Source: Arsenophonus sp045399315
GTDB taxonomy: Bacteria; Pseudomonadota; Gammaproteobacteria; Enterobacterales; Enterobacteriaceae
Length of the DNA: 64,000 nucleotides
Direction: 5' to 3'
NCBI GenBank assembly: GCA_045399315.1
Contig: DAYVGO010000033.1
Location: 1 to 64,000, forward strand
In this document: positions 9,191 through 19,039 of the stretch, piece by piece
Numbering within the stretch: the first letter of the stretch is position 1
Layout: every line of letters begins with the position of its first letter
Notes under the pieces: model-generated
Told to the model about the DNA's origin: nothing
What the model saw: the letters and a program-made list of their open reading frames with translations, nothing else
The model's database searches: none
Program-made: the position numbers and the translations under genes

Positions 9191-10963
9191 ATGGATAAAA
9201 AAAAACAAACTGAGTTGGTTAAATGGCTGAAACAACAATCAGCACCTGCAAAACACTGGCTACGCTTATCCATGTTACTAGGGATTATTAGTGGTCTACT
9301 TATTGTTAGTCAAGCCTGGTTGTTAGCTACCATTTTACAAGCACTAATTATAGACAATGTTTCTCGTGAACACTTGCTAGTTCAATTTATATTACTCATT
9401 TGTGTATTTACTTTAAGGGCAATAATTAATTTTATACGGGAAGGTATTGGTTTTGTTTGCAGTAAAATTGTTCGCCAACAGATCCGCAAAATGGTGCTAG
9501 ATAAACTTGACCAATTAGGGCCGATTTGGCTTAAAAATAAACCCGCTGGTAGTTGGGCAACCATTATCTTAGAACAAATTGAGAACATACAAGATTATTA
9601 CGCTCGCTATTTACCTCAAATGTATTTAGCCGCCATAATTCCCATCATTATACTAATTGCTATTTTCCCTATTAATTGGGTGGCCGCCTTGATTTTATTA
9701 CTCACCGCACCTTTAATTCCCTTATTTATGATATTAGTCGGGATGGGAGCCGCTGATGTTAATCGAAGAAATTTTGTTGCTTTGGCCCGTCTAAGTGGCA
9801 GATTTCTTGATAGTCTGCGTGGACTAGATACCTTACGGCTTTTTTTCCGTGCCAGCAAAGAAGTAAAAGATATTGAACAAGCAACTGAAGAGTTTCGGCA
9901 ACGAACCATGGAAGTCTTGCGGATGGCATTTCTCTCCTCTGCAGTTTTAGAATTCTTCGCATCAATTTCCATTGCTATTGTCGCTGTTTATTTCGGTTTT
10001 TCTTATTTAGGAGAACTGCATTTTGGTAATTATGGCCTACCGGTTACTCTTTTTGCTGGGTTTTTGGCATTGATACTCGCCCCGGAATTTTTTCAGCCAC
10101 TACGTGATTTAGGTACTTATTACCATGCAAAAGCACAAGCCATAGGTGCAGCAGAGTCTTTATTTACATTATTAGCCAACATTGAAGAACCATCGCAACA
10201 AACACAAAATAAACAGCCTATTGCTCCGTTTCAAGCCTTAACCGTTAGCGCAAAACAACTAGAAATTTTATCGCATGACAATATACGCTTAGCTGGCCCA
10301 TTAAACTTCACTCTATTGCCAAAACAACGTACTGCCATAGTGGGACAAAGTGGTGCTGGCAAAAGTTCACTGTTAAATGTATTGCTGGGTTTTCTACCCT
10401 ATCGTGGCTCACTAACTGTAAATGGGATTGAGCTTAGAGATCTGGATATAACTGATTGGCGCAAGCAACTTAGGTGGGTTGGTCAAAATCCCCATTTACC
10501 TGCACAAACAATCATTGACAATATACGTCTATATTCCCCCGTAACTTCAATGGCAGCGATCAATATGGCGATGGAAAATGCTTATGTAACCGAGTTTACC
10601 AAGCATCTGCCAGAGGGTGTCAATACTCTCATTGGCGAAAATGCGGCTCGCTTATCAGTTGGACAAGCACAACGAATAGCTGTCGCCCGCGCTTTACTTA
10701 ATCCCTGCCAGTTACTTTTATTAGATGAACCCGCAGCAAGCCTTGATATGCAAAGTGAGCAACGTGTGATGTCAGCACTTAATACGGCTTCTACTAAACA
10801 AACAACGGTGCTGGTTACCCATTTATTAGAAGAATCTGCCGCATACGATCAAATATGGGTAATGGCAAATGGCTTAATTATTGAACAAGGTACTTATGCT
10901 AAATTAAGCCAAGCTAAAGGTGCTTTTAGCCGCCTGCTAAGCTATCGTGCTAAGGAATTATAA
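9191..10963 (+). CDS. cydD: Cysteine/glutathione ABC exporter, CydD subunit
   Basis: One half of the heterodimeric CydDC transporter of the inner membrane. It exports cysteine and glutathione (and has been linked to haem) and is needed to assemble cytochrome bd oxidase. At 590 aa it has six membrane helices in residues ~20-310 and a C-terminal ATPase domain with Walker A (GQSGAGKSS), signature (LSVGQAQR) and Walker B (LLLLDEPAA). The stop at 10961-10963 is one base from the cydC ATG, so the pair is co-translated. An intact copy indicates that a bd-type oxidase is probably still in use, although its genes are not in the window. Confidence 0.95.
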   Translation: MDKKKQTELVKWLKQQSAPAKHWLRLSMLLGIISGLLIVSQAWLLATILQALIIDNVSREHLLVQFILLICVFTLRAIINFIREGIGFVCSKIVRQQIRKMVLDKLDQLGPIWLKNKPAGSWATIILEQIENIQDYYARYLPQMYLAAIIPIIILIAIFPINWVAALILLLTAPLIPLFMILVGMGAADVNRRNFVALARLSGRFLDSLRGLDTLRLFFRASKEVKDIEQATEEFRQRTMEVLRMAFLSSAVLEFFASISIAIVAVYFGFSYLGELHFGNYGLPVTLFAGFLALILAPEFFQPLRDLGTYYHAKAQAIGAAESLFTLLANIEEPSQQTQNKQPIAPFQALTVSAKQLEILSHDNIRLAGPLNFTLLPKQRTAIVGQSGAGKSSLLNVLLGFLPYRGSLTVNGIELRDLDITDWRKQLRWVGQNPHLPAQTIIDNIRLYSPVTSMAAINMAMENAYVTEFTKHLPEGVNTLIGENAARLSVGQAQRIAVARALLNPCQLLLLDEPAASLDMQSEQRVMSALNTASTKQTTVLVTHLLEESAAYDQIWVMANGLIIEQGTYAKLSQAKGAFSRLLSYRAKEL

Positions 10964-10964
10964 T

Positions 10965-12710
10965 ATGCGTATACTACGACCTTTTCTTGCGCTATATCAG
11001 CGTCATTGGTTACTACTCAATCTTGGCATTATACTAACCATTGTTGCGGTACTTGCTAATATTGGCCTACTAACCCTATCAGGTTGGTTTTTAGCCGGAA
11101 CAGCACTAGCAGGCTCGGCTGGATTGTATACCTTTAATTATATGCTGCCAGCAGCGGGAGTGCGTGGTTCAGCAATAATCCGCACTGCCAGTCGCTATGC
11201 TGAACGCTTGGTTAGCCATGATGGGACTTTTCGTGTCTTAGCGCATCTGAGGATATTTACGTTTCAAAGACTATTCCCGCTCTCACCAACTAGTATCGCC
11301 CGCTATCGCCAGGGAGATATCCTTAATCGTCTAGTTGCTGATGTCGAAACGCTTGATCACTTATATCTGCGCGTGATTTCTCCTATATTGGCTGCTTTTG
11401 TTATTACTATTTTGCTCACTTTTGCTTTAATTACATTAGACTTACTTCTCGCCTTTATTTTAGGCACAATTATGCTGTGTTTGCTTATTACTTTACCCTT
11501 TTTCTTTTATCAGGCTGGAAAAGTAATTGGTCACGATCTCACTATATTACGTAGCCAATATCGCGCTTCTTTGCTCAACACCATCCAGGCACATGCTGAG
11601 TTAACTGTGTTTGGCGCATTGCCGCGTTTTCGGCAAGTATTGACCGAGTTAGAATCCAATTGGCTAAAACGCCAGCAGCAGCAATCTAACTTAACAGCGC
11701 TATCACAATCTCTGATAATTGCTATCAGTGGACTAACTGCAACCCTGCTAATGTGGATGGCAGCATCTGGTGTTGGTGATCAGCATAAACCAGGTGCACT
11801 CATTGCCTTATTTGTCTTTTGTACGCTTGCGGCGTTTGAAGTTCTTGGACCGGTGGCTATTGCATTTCAATATTTAGGACAAGTCGTTACTTCGGCAAAA
11901 CGTTTAACTGAATTAATTAATCAGCAGCCAGCTGTGATATTTCCTGTTTCAGGTGTAACGACTGTTAATAAAATTGAAATTAAATTGCATAATGTGTATT
12001 TCAGTTATCCACAACAACCGCAGCCGACATTAGAAAATGTGTCATTAACCCTTAATGCTGGTGAACATATTGCCCTCCTAGGTAAAACTGGTTGTGGTAA
12101 AACCACCCTATTACAATTATTAACTCGTGCATGGGATGTTAGCTCAGGTCATATCTTGATCAACGGCCGTACAATTAATAACTATGATGAGAAAACATTA
12201 CGTAAATTGATGGCGGTAGTACCACAGCGAACGCATATTTTTAGTGATACTTTACGTAATAATCTACTAATAGCGAAAGACGATGCAAGTGATACTTTGC
12301 TGATAAAAGTTTTACAACAAGTTGGTTTAGCCGGTCTGGTTGAGAATCGAGGGCTTGATAGTTGGATCGGTGAAGGTGGCCGACAACTGTCAGGTGGGGA
12401 ACAACGACGATTAGGTATCGCTCGAGCGCTACTTTATGATGCGCCTGTAATTTTATTAGATGAACCTACCGAAGGATTAGATGCCAAAACTGAACAACAG
12501 ATATTAATTCAGTTACAGCAGCACTGTGTAAAAAAAACCTTGTTAGTTATTACTCATCGCTTACAGGGACTAGAAAAAATGGATCAAATCTATGTGATGG
12601 ATGATGGAAAAATTATTGAACGAGCATCACATGAGGAATTATTACAATTGAAAGGGCGTTATTTCCAATATTACCAAGCCAAAATAGCCCTAACATTTAT
12701 ACAAGATTAG
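10965..12710 (+). CDS. cydC: Cysteine/glutathione ABC exporter, CydC subunit
   Basis: Partner of CydD in the heterodimeric exporter. The 581-aa protein has an N-terminal six-helix membrane domain and a C-terminal ATPase with Walker A (GKTGCGKTT), signature (LSGGEQRR) and Walker B (VILLDEPTE). I start at the ATG at 10965 (MRILRPFLALY), preceded by AAGGA inside the cydD end, which matches the E. coli N-terminus; an upstream ATG inside cydD would add six unsupported residues. aat follows 17 bases later, completing the usual cydD-cydC-aat run. Confidence 0.95.
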   Translation: MRILRPFLALYQRHWLLLNLGIILTIVAVLANIGLLTLSGWFLAGTALAGSAGLYTFNYMLPAAGVRGSAIIRTASRYAERLVSHDGTFRVLAHLRIFTFQRLFPLSPTSIARYRQGDILNRLVADVETLDHLYLRVISPILAAFVITILLTFALITLDLLLAFILGTIMLCLLITLPFFFYQAGKVIGHDLTILRSQYRASLLNTIQAHAELTVFGALPRFRQVLTELESNWLKRQQQQSNLTALSQSLIIAISGLTATLLMWMAASGVGDQHKPGALIALFVFCTLAAFEVLGPVAIAFQYLGQVVTSAKRLTELINQQPAVIFPVSGVTTVNKIEIKLHNVYFSYPQQPQPTLENVSLTLNAGEHIALLGKTGCGKTTLLQLLTRAWDVSSGHILINGRTINNYDEKTLRKLMAVVPQRTHIFSDTLRNNLLIAKDDASDTLLIKVLQQVGLAGLVENRGLDSWIGEGGRQLSGGEQRRLGIARALLYDAPVILLDEPTEGLDAKTEQQILIQLQQHCVKKTLLVITHRLQGLEKMDQIYVMDDGKIIERASHEELLQLKGRYFQYYQAKIALTFIQD

Positions 12711-12727
12711 TTAATTAGGATGCTTAT

Positions 12728-13423
12728 ATGTTTCAGTTTGATGATGAATCTTATATATTTCCAGCACCAGAATATGCTCTAGATGAACCCAATGGTTTAC
12801 TGGCCATCGGCGGGGATCTTGCTGTCGGCAGATTACAATCTGCCTATTATGAAGGCATTTTTCCTTGGTTTAATCCAACGGAAATCTCATTATGGTGGTC
12901 ACCAGATCCACGAGCAGTGCTCTTGCCGGCAGAAATACATATTAGCCGAACAACTAAAAAAAGAATGAAAAAAACATCTTATATGATTACTGTAAATCAT
13001 GACTTTGAACAAGTTATCACAGCGTGTGCACAGCGCCAGGAAAGAACTTGGATCAACCAGCAAATAATAGAAGGATATACTGCCTTACATCAACTTGGCC
13101 AGGCCCATTCCGTCGAAGTTTGGCACAAGGCTCAATTAATTGGTGGGCTCTATGGCGTCAATGTTGGTAAAATTTTTTGTGGTGAATCAATGTTTAGCCG
13201 TATTAGTGACGGTTCTAAATATGCCTTTATTGCTTTTTATCATCATTTCCTGCGCTTTGGTGGTAAACTATTTGATTGTCAAATACTTAATACATACACC
13301 GCCTCTTTAGGTGTGAAAGAGATCCCACGAGTACAATTTTTAAATTACCTCTATCAATATCGTGATCAACCTATTGATAAAGCGTGTTGGCAGAAACAAA
13401 CTATAAGTTTACACAATGCATAA
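12728..13423 (+). CDS. aat: Leucyl/phenylalanyl-tRNA--protein transferase
   Basis: N-end-rule enzyme that adds Leu or Phe from charged tRNA to proteins starting with Lys or Arg, marking them for ClpS-ClpAP. The 231-aa protein carries the family hallmarks LLAIGGDL, GIFPWF, WWSPDPRAVL and GESMFS and has the usual length (E. coli 234). AGGATGC lies upstream of the ATG. Its functional partners clpA and clpS lie about 1 kb away, so the whole N-degron pathway is retained in this block. Confidence 0.95.
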   Translation: MFQFDDESYIFPAPEYALDEPNGLLAIGGDLAVGRLQSAYYEGIFPWFNPTEISLWWSPDPRAVLLPAEIHISRTTKKRMKKTSYMITVNHDFEQVITACAQRQERTWINQQIIEGYTALHQLGQAHSVEVWHKAQLIGGLYGVNVGKIFCGESMFSRISDGSKYAFIAFYHHFLRFGGKLFDCQILNTYTASLGVKEIPRVQFLNYLYQYRDQPIDKACWQKQTISLHNA

Positions 13424-13769
13424 GATAACTAATTACTTTTCATAACTAACTTAAAAGCATTTTTAGCTTAAAGCAAGACAAAAGATAGCTGGTTAAGCAT
13501 CATTTTAAAAATATATAGACGAATAACCGATTCTATTGCAAACTCACTTCGATTGTTTGCGAGGATATATTGCATTTTATTTTTTATCATTCGTGTTGTT
13601 TAAACCGTATAGTTGTTGTATGTTTTTGTACTATAAGATTTTAATTACTGTAATTTTTGTATCTTGATAACAAGAAAAAGTGACTTTAAACTCGACTCTC
13701 CTTTACATAAGGAGGGTTTTGGGGCATTATCTTGCCCGAAAAAACCTGGTGATTAACTTAGAGGATTAG
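13424..13769 (+). promoter_or_regulatory. infA leader with a terminator-like hairpin
   Basis: 346 bases without an ORF separate aat from infA and must contain the infA promoter(s). At 13696-13716 an 8-bp stem CTCTCCTT / AAGGAGGG with a 5-base loop is followed by TTTT, so it resembles a weak intrinsic terminator or attenuator about 50 bases upstream of the infA start. Its right arm also contains AAGGAGG, but that is too far from the ATG to be the infA ribosome binding site; the real one is AGAGGA at 13759-13764. Confidence 0.4.
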
Positions 13770-13988
13770 ATGGCCAAAGAAGACAATATTGAAATGCAAG
13801 GTACAGTACTAGATACATTGCCCAATACCATGTTCCGTGTTGAACTAGAAAATGGACACGTAGTTACAGCGCATATTTCTGGCAAAATGCGTAAAAATTA
13901 TATCCGTATTCTGACAGGTGACAAAGTAACTGTCGAGTTAACACCTTATGATCTGAGTAAAGGCCGAATCATCTTTCGTAGCCGTTGA
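13770..13988 (+). CDS. infA: Translation initiation factor IF-1
   Basis: Essential small factor that binds the ribosomal A site during initiation. At 72 aa it has the exact family length, with the S1/OB-fold signature (GTVLDTLPNTMFRVELENGH) and the C-terminal RGRIIFR-type end. It is convergent with clpA on the opposite strand. In E. coli a tRNA-Ser gene lies between infA and clpA; the 66-base gap here has no tRNA, only a hairpin. Confidence 0.97.
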   Translation: MAKEDNIEMQGTVLDTLPNTMFRVELENGHVVTAHISGKMRKNYIRILTGDKVTVELTPYDLSKGRIIFRSR

Positions 13989-14011
13989 TCGCTTCCTCGC
14001 TCAGCCCCGGC

Positions 14012-14036
14012 CATAGACGATGGAATATCGTCTATG
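14012..14036. terminator. Bidirectional-type hairpin between infA and clpA
   Basis: A perfect 10-bp stem CATAGACGAT / ATCGTCTATG with a 5-base loop sits in the 66-base gap between the convergent infA and clpA genes. No long T-run flanks it on either side, so it may work weakly in both directions or only as a 3'-end structure. Confidence 0.5.
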
Positions 14037-14054
14037 ATTATAAACCACCTATAA

Positions 14055-16340
14055 TTAAATTATTGCGTCCTCTGGTTTAGTTTTATGCATCCCTTCAAAA
14101 TGATAAGTTAACTTTTGCGTCTTCTTATTAACATCGATCTTAACAGCGCCACCATGACTTAAATGACCAAATAAAAGTTCATTGGCTAAAGGTTTCTTCA
14201 GATTATCCTGAATCACCCTGACCATTGGCCTAGCTCCCATCACCTTATCATAACCTTTAGTGCAAAGCCACTGACGTGCCGCATTACTGATTTCAATTGA
14301 CACTCCTTTTTCATCAAGTTGGACCTGCAACTCAACAATAAATTTATCAACGACTTGAACAATAACTTCTGGAGTTAAAGTATTAAACCAAATAATACCA
14401 TCCAAGCGATTACGAAATTCAAGAGTAAAAATTCGTTTTATCTCTGATAAAGCATCAGTACTATTATCTTGCTCGGTGAAACCAATAGATTTCCGTTGGG
14501 TTTCTTGTACACCAGCATTGGTTGTCATCACCAATACGACATTACGGAAATCGGCTTTACGACCGTTATTGTCGGTTAAAGTTCCATTATCCATTACTTG
14601 TAATAAAAGATTGAATACATCCGAATGTGCTTTTTCTATTTCATCTAATAAAACAACGGAATAAGGATGCTTGATAACTATATCGGTCAATAAACCACCT
14701 TGATCGAAGCCCACATATCCCGGTGGAGCACCAATTAATCGGCTAACGGTATGGCGTTCCATATATTCTGACATATCAAAGCGTAATAATTTAATATCTA
14801 ATGCCTTTGCCAGTTGCACGGTGACTTCTGTCTTACCGACGCCGGTTGGCCCAGCAAATAAAAACGCACCAATAGGTCTATGTCTACTACCTAACCCTGC
14901 CCAGTTCACTTTGATTGCTTCACTAAGCGTTTGAATTGCTTGTTCTTGACCAAATACCAGCATTTTCAGTCTATTATCTAAATTTTTCAACCGCTCTTTA
15001 TCACTGGAAGAAATTGTTTTTTCAGGAATACGGGCAATGTGGGCGACAACCGACTCTATTTCTGTTACGCCGATGGTTTTCTTACGCCGGTTTTGTGGCA
15101 TCAAACGTGTTCTTGCACCAGCCTCATCGATAACATCGATCGCTTTATCCGGTAAATGGCGATCAGTGATATATTTCACTGACAAATCTACCGCGGCTTT
15201 AATCGCTTTTGGACTATAACGAACGTTATGGTGAGCCTCATACTTTGGCCGTAATCCATTAATAATCTGTACGGTCTCGTCAGCAGAAGGTTCGACGATA
15301 TCAATCTTTTGAAATCTTCTTGCCAGAGCCCGATCTTTCTCAAAAATATGACTAAATTCTTGATAGGTAGTTGAACCCATAACCCGAATCCGCCCACTCG
15401 ATAGCAATGGTTTAATCAGATTCGCGGCATCAACTTGTCCTCCAGATGCCGCCCCAGCACCAATAATCGTGTGAATTTCATCGATAAAGAGAATACTTTT
15501 TTCATCTTTTTCTAACATATTTAATAATGCTTTAAAGCGCTTTTCGAAATCACCACGATACTTAGTACCGGCAAGTAATGAACCTATATCCAGGGCATAA
15601 ATAGTACAATCTTTCATCACTTCCGGGATATTATTTTGAATAATACGCCATGCAAGCCCTTCCACAATCGCTGTTTTACCCACCCCAGATTCACCAACTA
15701 ATAGCGGATTATTCTTTCGCCGCCGACAGAGAACCTGAATTGTTCTCTCCAATTCTTGCTGACGACCAATTAAAGGATCAACTTTGCCGGCTTTTGATAA
15801 TTGATTAAGATTAGTGGTAAAACTTTCCATCCGCTCTTCAACACCAACCATCTCTTCATTTCGATAAGCAGAATTAATAGAATTTGAATGACTATTATCA
15901 GGCTCACTACCTTTAACCATACCGTGAGAAATAAAATTAACAACATCAAGCCGGCTTACATCATGTTTACGCAATAAATAGGCAGCCTGGGACTCTTGTT
16001 CGCTAAATATAGCAACCAGCACATTGGCACCAGTAACTTTATTACGACCAGATGACTGCACATGAAATACGGCGCGCTGTAACACGCGCTGAAAACTCAA
16101 TGTTGGTTGAGTATCCCGGTTATCATCCTCTGGCAATAATGGTGTTGTTTGTGAAATAAAATGCTCCAACTCTTGTCGCAATATCACAAGATCAACTTTG
16201 CAAGCTTCTAAAGCTTCCCGGGCCGATGTATTACTGAGTAACGCCAGTAATAGATGCTCAACCGTCATAAATTCATGCCTGCTATCTCTTGCCTTGGCAA
16301 AAGCTACATTAAGATTAAGTTCAAGTTCTTGGTTAAGCAT
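14055..16340 (-). CDS. clpA: ATP-dependent Clp protease ATP-binding subunit ClpA
   Basis: Hsp100 unfoldase that feeds substrates to the ClpP protease. The 761-aa protein has the N-terminal Clp repeat domain that docks ClpS (residues ~1-145) and two AAA+ modules with Walker A motifs GESGVGKT and GPTGVGKT. The second module keeps the sensor and Arg-finger segment (GNGRKADFRN-type) and the ClpP-binding loop region. The start is the ATG at 16340-16338 (MLNQELELNLNVAF) behind GGGAGATGATT, matching E. coli; a longer reading from 16388 would overlap clpS. clpP is not in the window, as usual. Confidence 0.95.
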   Translation of the reverse strand: MLNQELELNLNVAFAKARDSRHEFMTVEHLLLALLSNTSAREALEACKVDLVILRQELEHFISQTTPLLPEDDNRDTQPTLSFQRVLQRAVFHVQSSGRNKVTGANVLVAIFSEQESQAAYLLRKHDVSRLDVVNFISHGMVKGSEPDNSHSNSINSAYRNEEMVGVEERMESFTTNLNQLSKAGKVDPLIGRQQELERTIQVLCRRRKNNPLLVGESGVGKTAIVEGLAWRIIQNNIPEVMKDCTIYALDIGSLLAGTKYRGDFEKRFKALLNMLEKDEKSILFIDEIHTIIGAGAASGGQVDAANLIKPLLSSGRIRVMGSTTYQEFSHIFEKDRALARRFQKIDIVEPSADETVQIINGLRPKYEAHHNVRYSPKAIKAAVDLSVKYITDRHLPDKAIDVIDEAGARTRLMPQNRRKKTIGVTEIESVVAHIARIPEKTISSSDKERLKNLDNRLKMLVFGQEQAIQTLSEAIKVNWAGLGSRHRPIGAFLFAGPTGVGKTEVTVQLAKALDIKLLRFDMSEYMERHTVSRLIGAPPGYVGFDQGGLLTDIVIKHPYSVVLLDEIEKAHSDVFNLLLQVMDNGTLTDNNGRKADFRNVVLVMTTNAGVQETQRKSIGFTEQDNSTDALSEIKRIFTLEFRNRLDGIIWFNTLTPEVIVQVVDKFIVELQVQLDEKGVSIEISNAARQWLCTKGYDKVMGARPMVRVIQDNLKKPLANELLFGHLSHGGAVKIDVNKKTQKLTYHFEGMHKTKPEDAII

Positions 16341-16366
16341 AATCATCTCCCTATAAATCAGTCTAA

Positions 16367-16687
16367 TCAGACTTCTTCTATCGTGCAAAGTAATGGATAT
16401 TCATGTTGTCTTGCATAAATATTAACTTGTGCGGCCTTTGTTTCTGCAACTTCAGCAGTATAAACCCCACAGCTCCCTTTCCCATGAAAATGAACATCCA
16501 ACATAATTTGTGTGGCTTGCTTTTCATCAAAAGAAAAGTATTTTTTTAACACTTGTACTACAAAATCCATTGGTGTGTAATCATCATTATTTAAAATCAC
16601 CTGATACATTGAAGGTAGCTGTAAAATAGACTCAACTTGTTCCTTGAGCCTAACATCCGTCTGAAAATCTGCTTGGCACTCACTCAT
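16367..16687 (-). CDS. clpS: ATP-dependent Clp protease adaptor ClpS
   Basis: Adaptor that delivers N-degron proteins (N-terminal Leu, Phe, Trp, Tyr) to ClpAP and blocks other ClpA substrates. It is 106 aa, identical in length to E. coli ClpS. A flexible N-terminus is followed by the folded core with the NNDDYTPMDFV motif that contacts the N-degron, and by the CGVYTAEVAETK segment. Its stop lies 26 bases before the clpA start, so the genes form the usual clpS-clpA unit. With Aat present nearby, the pathway is complete apart from clpP. Confidence 0.95.
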   Translation of the reverse strand: MSECQADFQTDVRLKEQVESILQLPSMYQVILNNDDYTPMDFVVQVLKKYFSFDEKQATQIMLDVHFHGKGSCGVYTAEVAETKAAQVNIYARQHEYPLLCTIEEV

Positions 16688-16993
16688 TAGGTAAAAATCC
16701 GATTAAATATTTTAACTATACAATTTTTCTTGATTATTCCTAGTTTATCACTTTGCTCCCATTTATAATCAATCATCCTTAAAAAAGTAAATAATAAAAA
16801 ACAGTGATCTATATCGTTATCTAAATTAAATTTTAACAACTGAATCACTATATCCGCGAATATAGTACACTTGACGCCATGTATCTTTTTAATACAGTAT
16901 ATTTTATGAACAAGCAATTTTTAGTTCGCTGCAATATGAAATGAGCTGTTCATTAGCACTTGTTTGATAAAACCCTATTATGAAGGATGATGT
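16688..16993. promoter_or_regulatory. clpS-cspD divergent intergenic region
   Basis: 306 AT-rich bases between the divergent clpS and cspD genes. A reading frame across it on the minus strand has a random-looking, K/I/N-rich product and no ribosome binding site, so I take it as non-coding. The region should contain both promoters. TATTATGAAGGATGATGT just before cspD supplies its ribosome binding site (AAGGA). Confidence 0.4.
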
Positions 16994-17200
16994 ATGGAGA
17001 CAGGTACAGTTAAATGGTTTAATAACGCTAAAGGTTTTGGCTTCATCTACCCCGAAAATGGTGGCGAAGACATCTTCGCACACTATTCCAGTATCCAGAT
17101 GGAAGGGTACCGTACATTAAAAGCTGGACAGAAGGTCAATTTTAGTTCAACTAAGGGACCTAAAGGTAACCATGCCTGCCTTATTATTCCTGTAAAATGA
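16994..17200 (+). CDS. cspD: Cold-shock-like protein CspD
   Basis: Nucleic-acid-binding cold-shock-fold protein; in E. coli CspD is made in stationary phase, inhibits replication and is degraded by Lon. Both RNA-binding motifs, KGFGFI (RNP1) and DIFAHYSSI (RNP2), are present. At 68 aa it is slightly shorter than E. coli CspD (74), missing part of the variable tail. Its place beside clpS, divergently transcribed, and next to macB marks it as cspD rather than another csp paralogue. Confidence 0.93.
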   Translation: METGTVKWFNNAKGFGFIYPENGGEDIFAHYSSIQMEGYRTLKAGQKVNFSSTKGPKGNHACLIIPVK

Positions 17201-17244
17201 ATAGTAGGTTTTCATTGCCTTTAATCATTTACCATTTTAATTAT

Positions 17245-17287
17245 TGCTCCCACACTTCTGTTGGGAGCATATAAGTCTTTATTTTTT
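17245..17287 (+). terminator. Terminator after cspD
   Basis: An 8-bp stem TGCTCCCA / TGGGAGCA with a 9-base loop starts 45 bases after the cspD stop and is followed by a T-rich run (TCTTTATTTTTTATT). It is a likely intrinsic terminator for cspD, facing the macB relic. Confidence 0.55.
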
Positions 17288-18478
17288 ATTCTCTTACCAA
17301 CGCATTGACGGGATTCAATTTGGCCGCATTTCGGGCGGGTAAAAAACCAAAAATGAGGCCAATGACTGTTGATCAAACTAAAGCACCAAGGAGTGGCATC
17401 ATACTAAAAACAAATTGCCAATCCGGTAATATAAATCGAGCAATAATCGCCACAATAATAAGAGAGTAAGATCCCTAAAAGACCACGAAACAAAAAAAAT
17501 AAAAATCGCTTCTATCAAAAATTGTTGCATAATATCGCTATTACGCGCGCCGATCGCCATTCAAATACCAATTTCTTTAGTACGTTCTGTTACAGAAACC
17601 AACATAATATTCATAACACTAATACCACTAACGATCAGAGAAATAATAGCGACCAACGTTAAGAATAACTAGAGTGTATTTGTCGTTTTTTCTATTGTTT
17701 TAATCAAGGTATCAAAATTGTAGGTAAATATATCCTTTTTCCCATGTAACACCGTTAACAATCGCGTCAACTGTTGTTCTACTTCCGATGAACTATATTC
17801 CTCTTTGATCCTGATATCAATATTATCAAAATAAGAACGATTCATCAGACGGCTACTCATGGTAGTATAATGCATCCAAATCTGTAGCATATTGCTATTG
17901 CCATAAATTGACTTCTGTTCTACTGCCACACCAACGATGGTAACCGGCATATTTCCAACTAACATTATTTCACCAACGACTTGTTCTTGCTAAAGAAAAA
18001 CCCTATTTTTGGTATTTTGATCGATGACTATAACTTGAGCATGGTGCCTAACCATATCGTTTGTCAGTCTTATCCCTTGACTCAGTGGCATCACATAAAC
18101 ATCAAAATAAGACTCTGCAATACCAGATGCTCTAGCAACTGAATTTTGACTACCATAACGTAAACGAACACCAGTACCCATTTTACCTGATATAGCAAAA
18201 ACATATGACTGCTTCTGGATCATATCGACATCGTTTATTGTGAGAACTTGTCGATCTTCTGGGCTGGTGTTAGCAAAGCCTTCACCAGGAAAAACAGTGA
18301 TAGTATTGGTTGCAATTGACTGAATATCGGATAAAACCAGCCCTTTGGCGGCACTACCAATGATCAAAATACTCACAACGAAACAATACTAATAATGATG
18401 CCAAGCATCGTCAATAATGTGCGCATTTTATTAATTAATATTGTTCGCAATGCCATCAACACCACTTCTCTAAAATGA
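17286..18478 (-). pseudogene. macB: Relic of macrolide export permease MacB (ATPase domain deleted)
   Basis: MacB is the ABC-type inner-membrane part of the MacAB-TolC exporter. Here only the membrane and periplasmic half survives, in at least three frames. It reads: first helix (NKMRTLLTMLGIIIS) at 18400-18480, periplasmic core at 17990-18376, the QQLTRLLTVLHGKKD segment at 17669-17965, then FtsX-like helices to a C-terminus PVNALVRE with TAA at 17288-17286. The N-terminal ATPase domain (about 220 residues) is gone, and the sequence runs directly into the truncated macA. The place next to cspD is the normal macAB locus, so this is decay in place. Confidence 0.9.
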
Positions 18479-19039
18479 TTAAACAACTGCATAAGCGATT
18501 ACCGTTTGTCCCTGCAATGTTTTAATATTAGTAACAATCCCATTAAGTGGAGCCGTAAGATGGGTATACTTTAAATTAGTTTTTGCTGTATTTAATGAGG
18601 CTTGATTACGATTAATTTGAGCAATATAAAATTTTACTCGCGCTTTTTTACCTGCCATATCAGTTTTAACTCGATCAAATTCTTGTCGTGAAATAGCTTA
18701 GTGTTTTGCCAAATCAACATAGCGTTGATAAGTCATTTGCGCTAACGTCAATTCAGCGCGTGCTAATGCTAAATTAGCTTGCCGTTCACGCAGAGTTTCT
18801 TCTGATTCTCTCACCACATTTTACGCGTTTTGTGGATCTATCACCGCTAATAATAAATCTCCTTTCTTTACTATATCGCCCTCTTTTACATAAAAAATCT
18901 GTAACTGACCACTTACTTGAGCGCCAACATCTACCTTGCTAACCACGTCCAATTTACCAGTTGCCAATACGTGTTTTTCTATATTTCCTCTAATAACGGG
19001 TATGGTTTGATAACTTAGTTTTTTAGGTAAATTAATCAT
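18479..19039 (-). pseudogene. macA: Relic of macrolide efflux periplasmic adaptor MacA
   Basis: MacA is the membrane-fusion protein that links MacB to TolC. The remaining codons give the biotinyl-lipoyl and hairpin part: KLDVVSKVDVGAQVSGQL near the start, stops (TAA, TAG) inside the coiled-coil hairpin, then NRNQASLNTAKTNLKYTHL and LQGQTVIA. The sequence then breaks off at about 18480 and continues as macB helix 1. The N-terminal membrane anchor is also lost, since an in-frame TAG precedes the ATG at 19039. A single deletion of roughly 1.3-1.6 kb explains loss of the macA 3' half plus the macB 5' part. Confidence 0.88.

Noticed and set aside
9382..9972. Minus-strand ORFs of 68-118 codons inside cydD
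   Set aside because: Mirror frames of a conserved ABC transporter gene, with arginine/serine-rich random products.
16687..16917. 76-codon minus-strand ORF between clpS and cspD
   Set aside because: Lies in the divergent promoter region, has random K/I/N-rich composition and no ribosome binding site.
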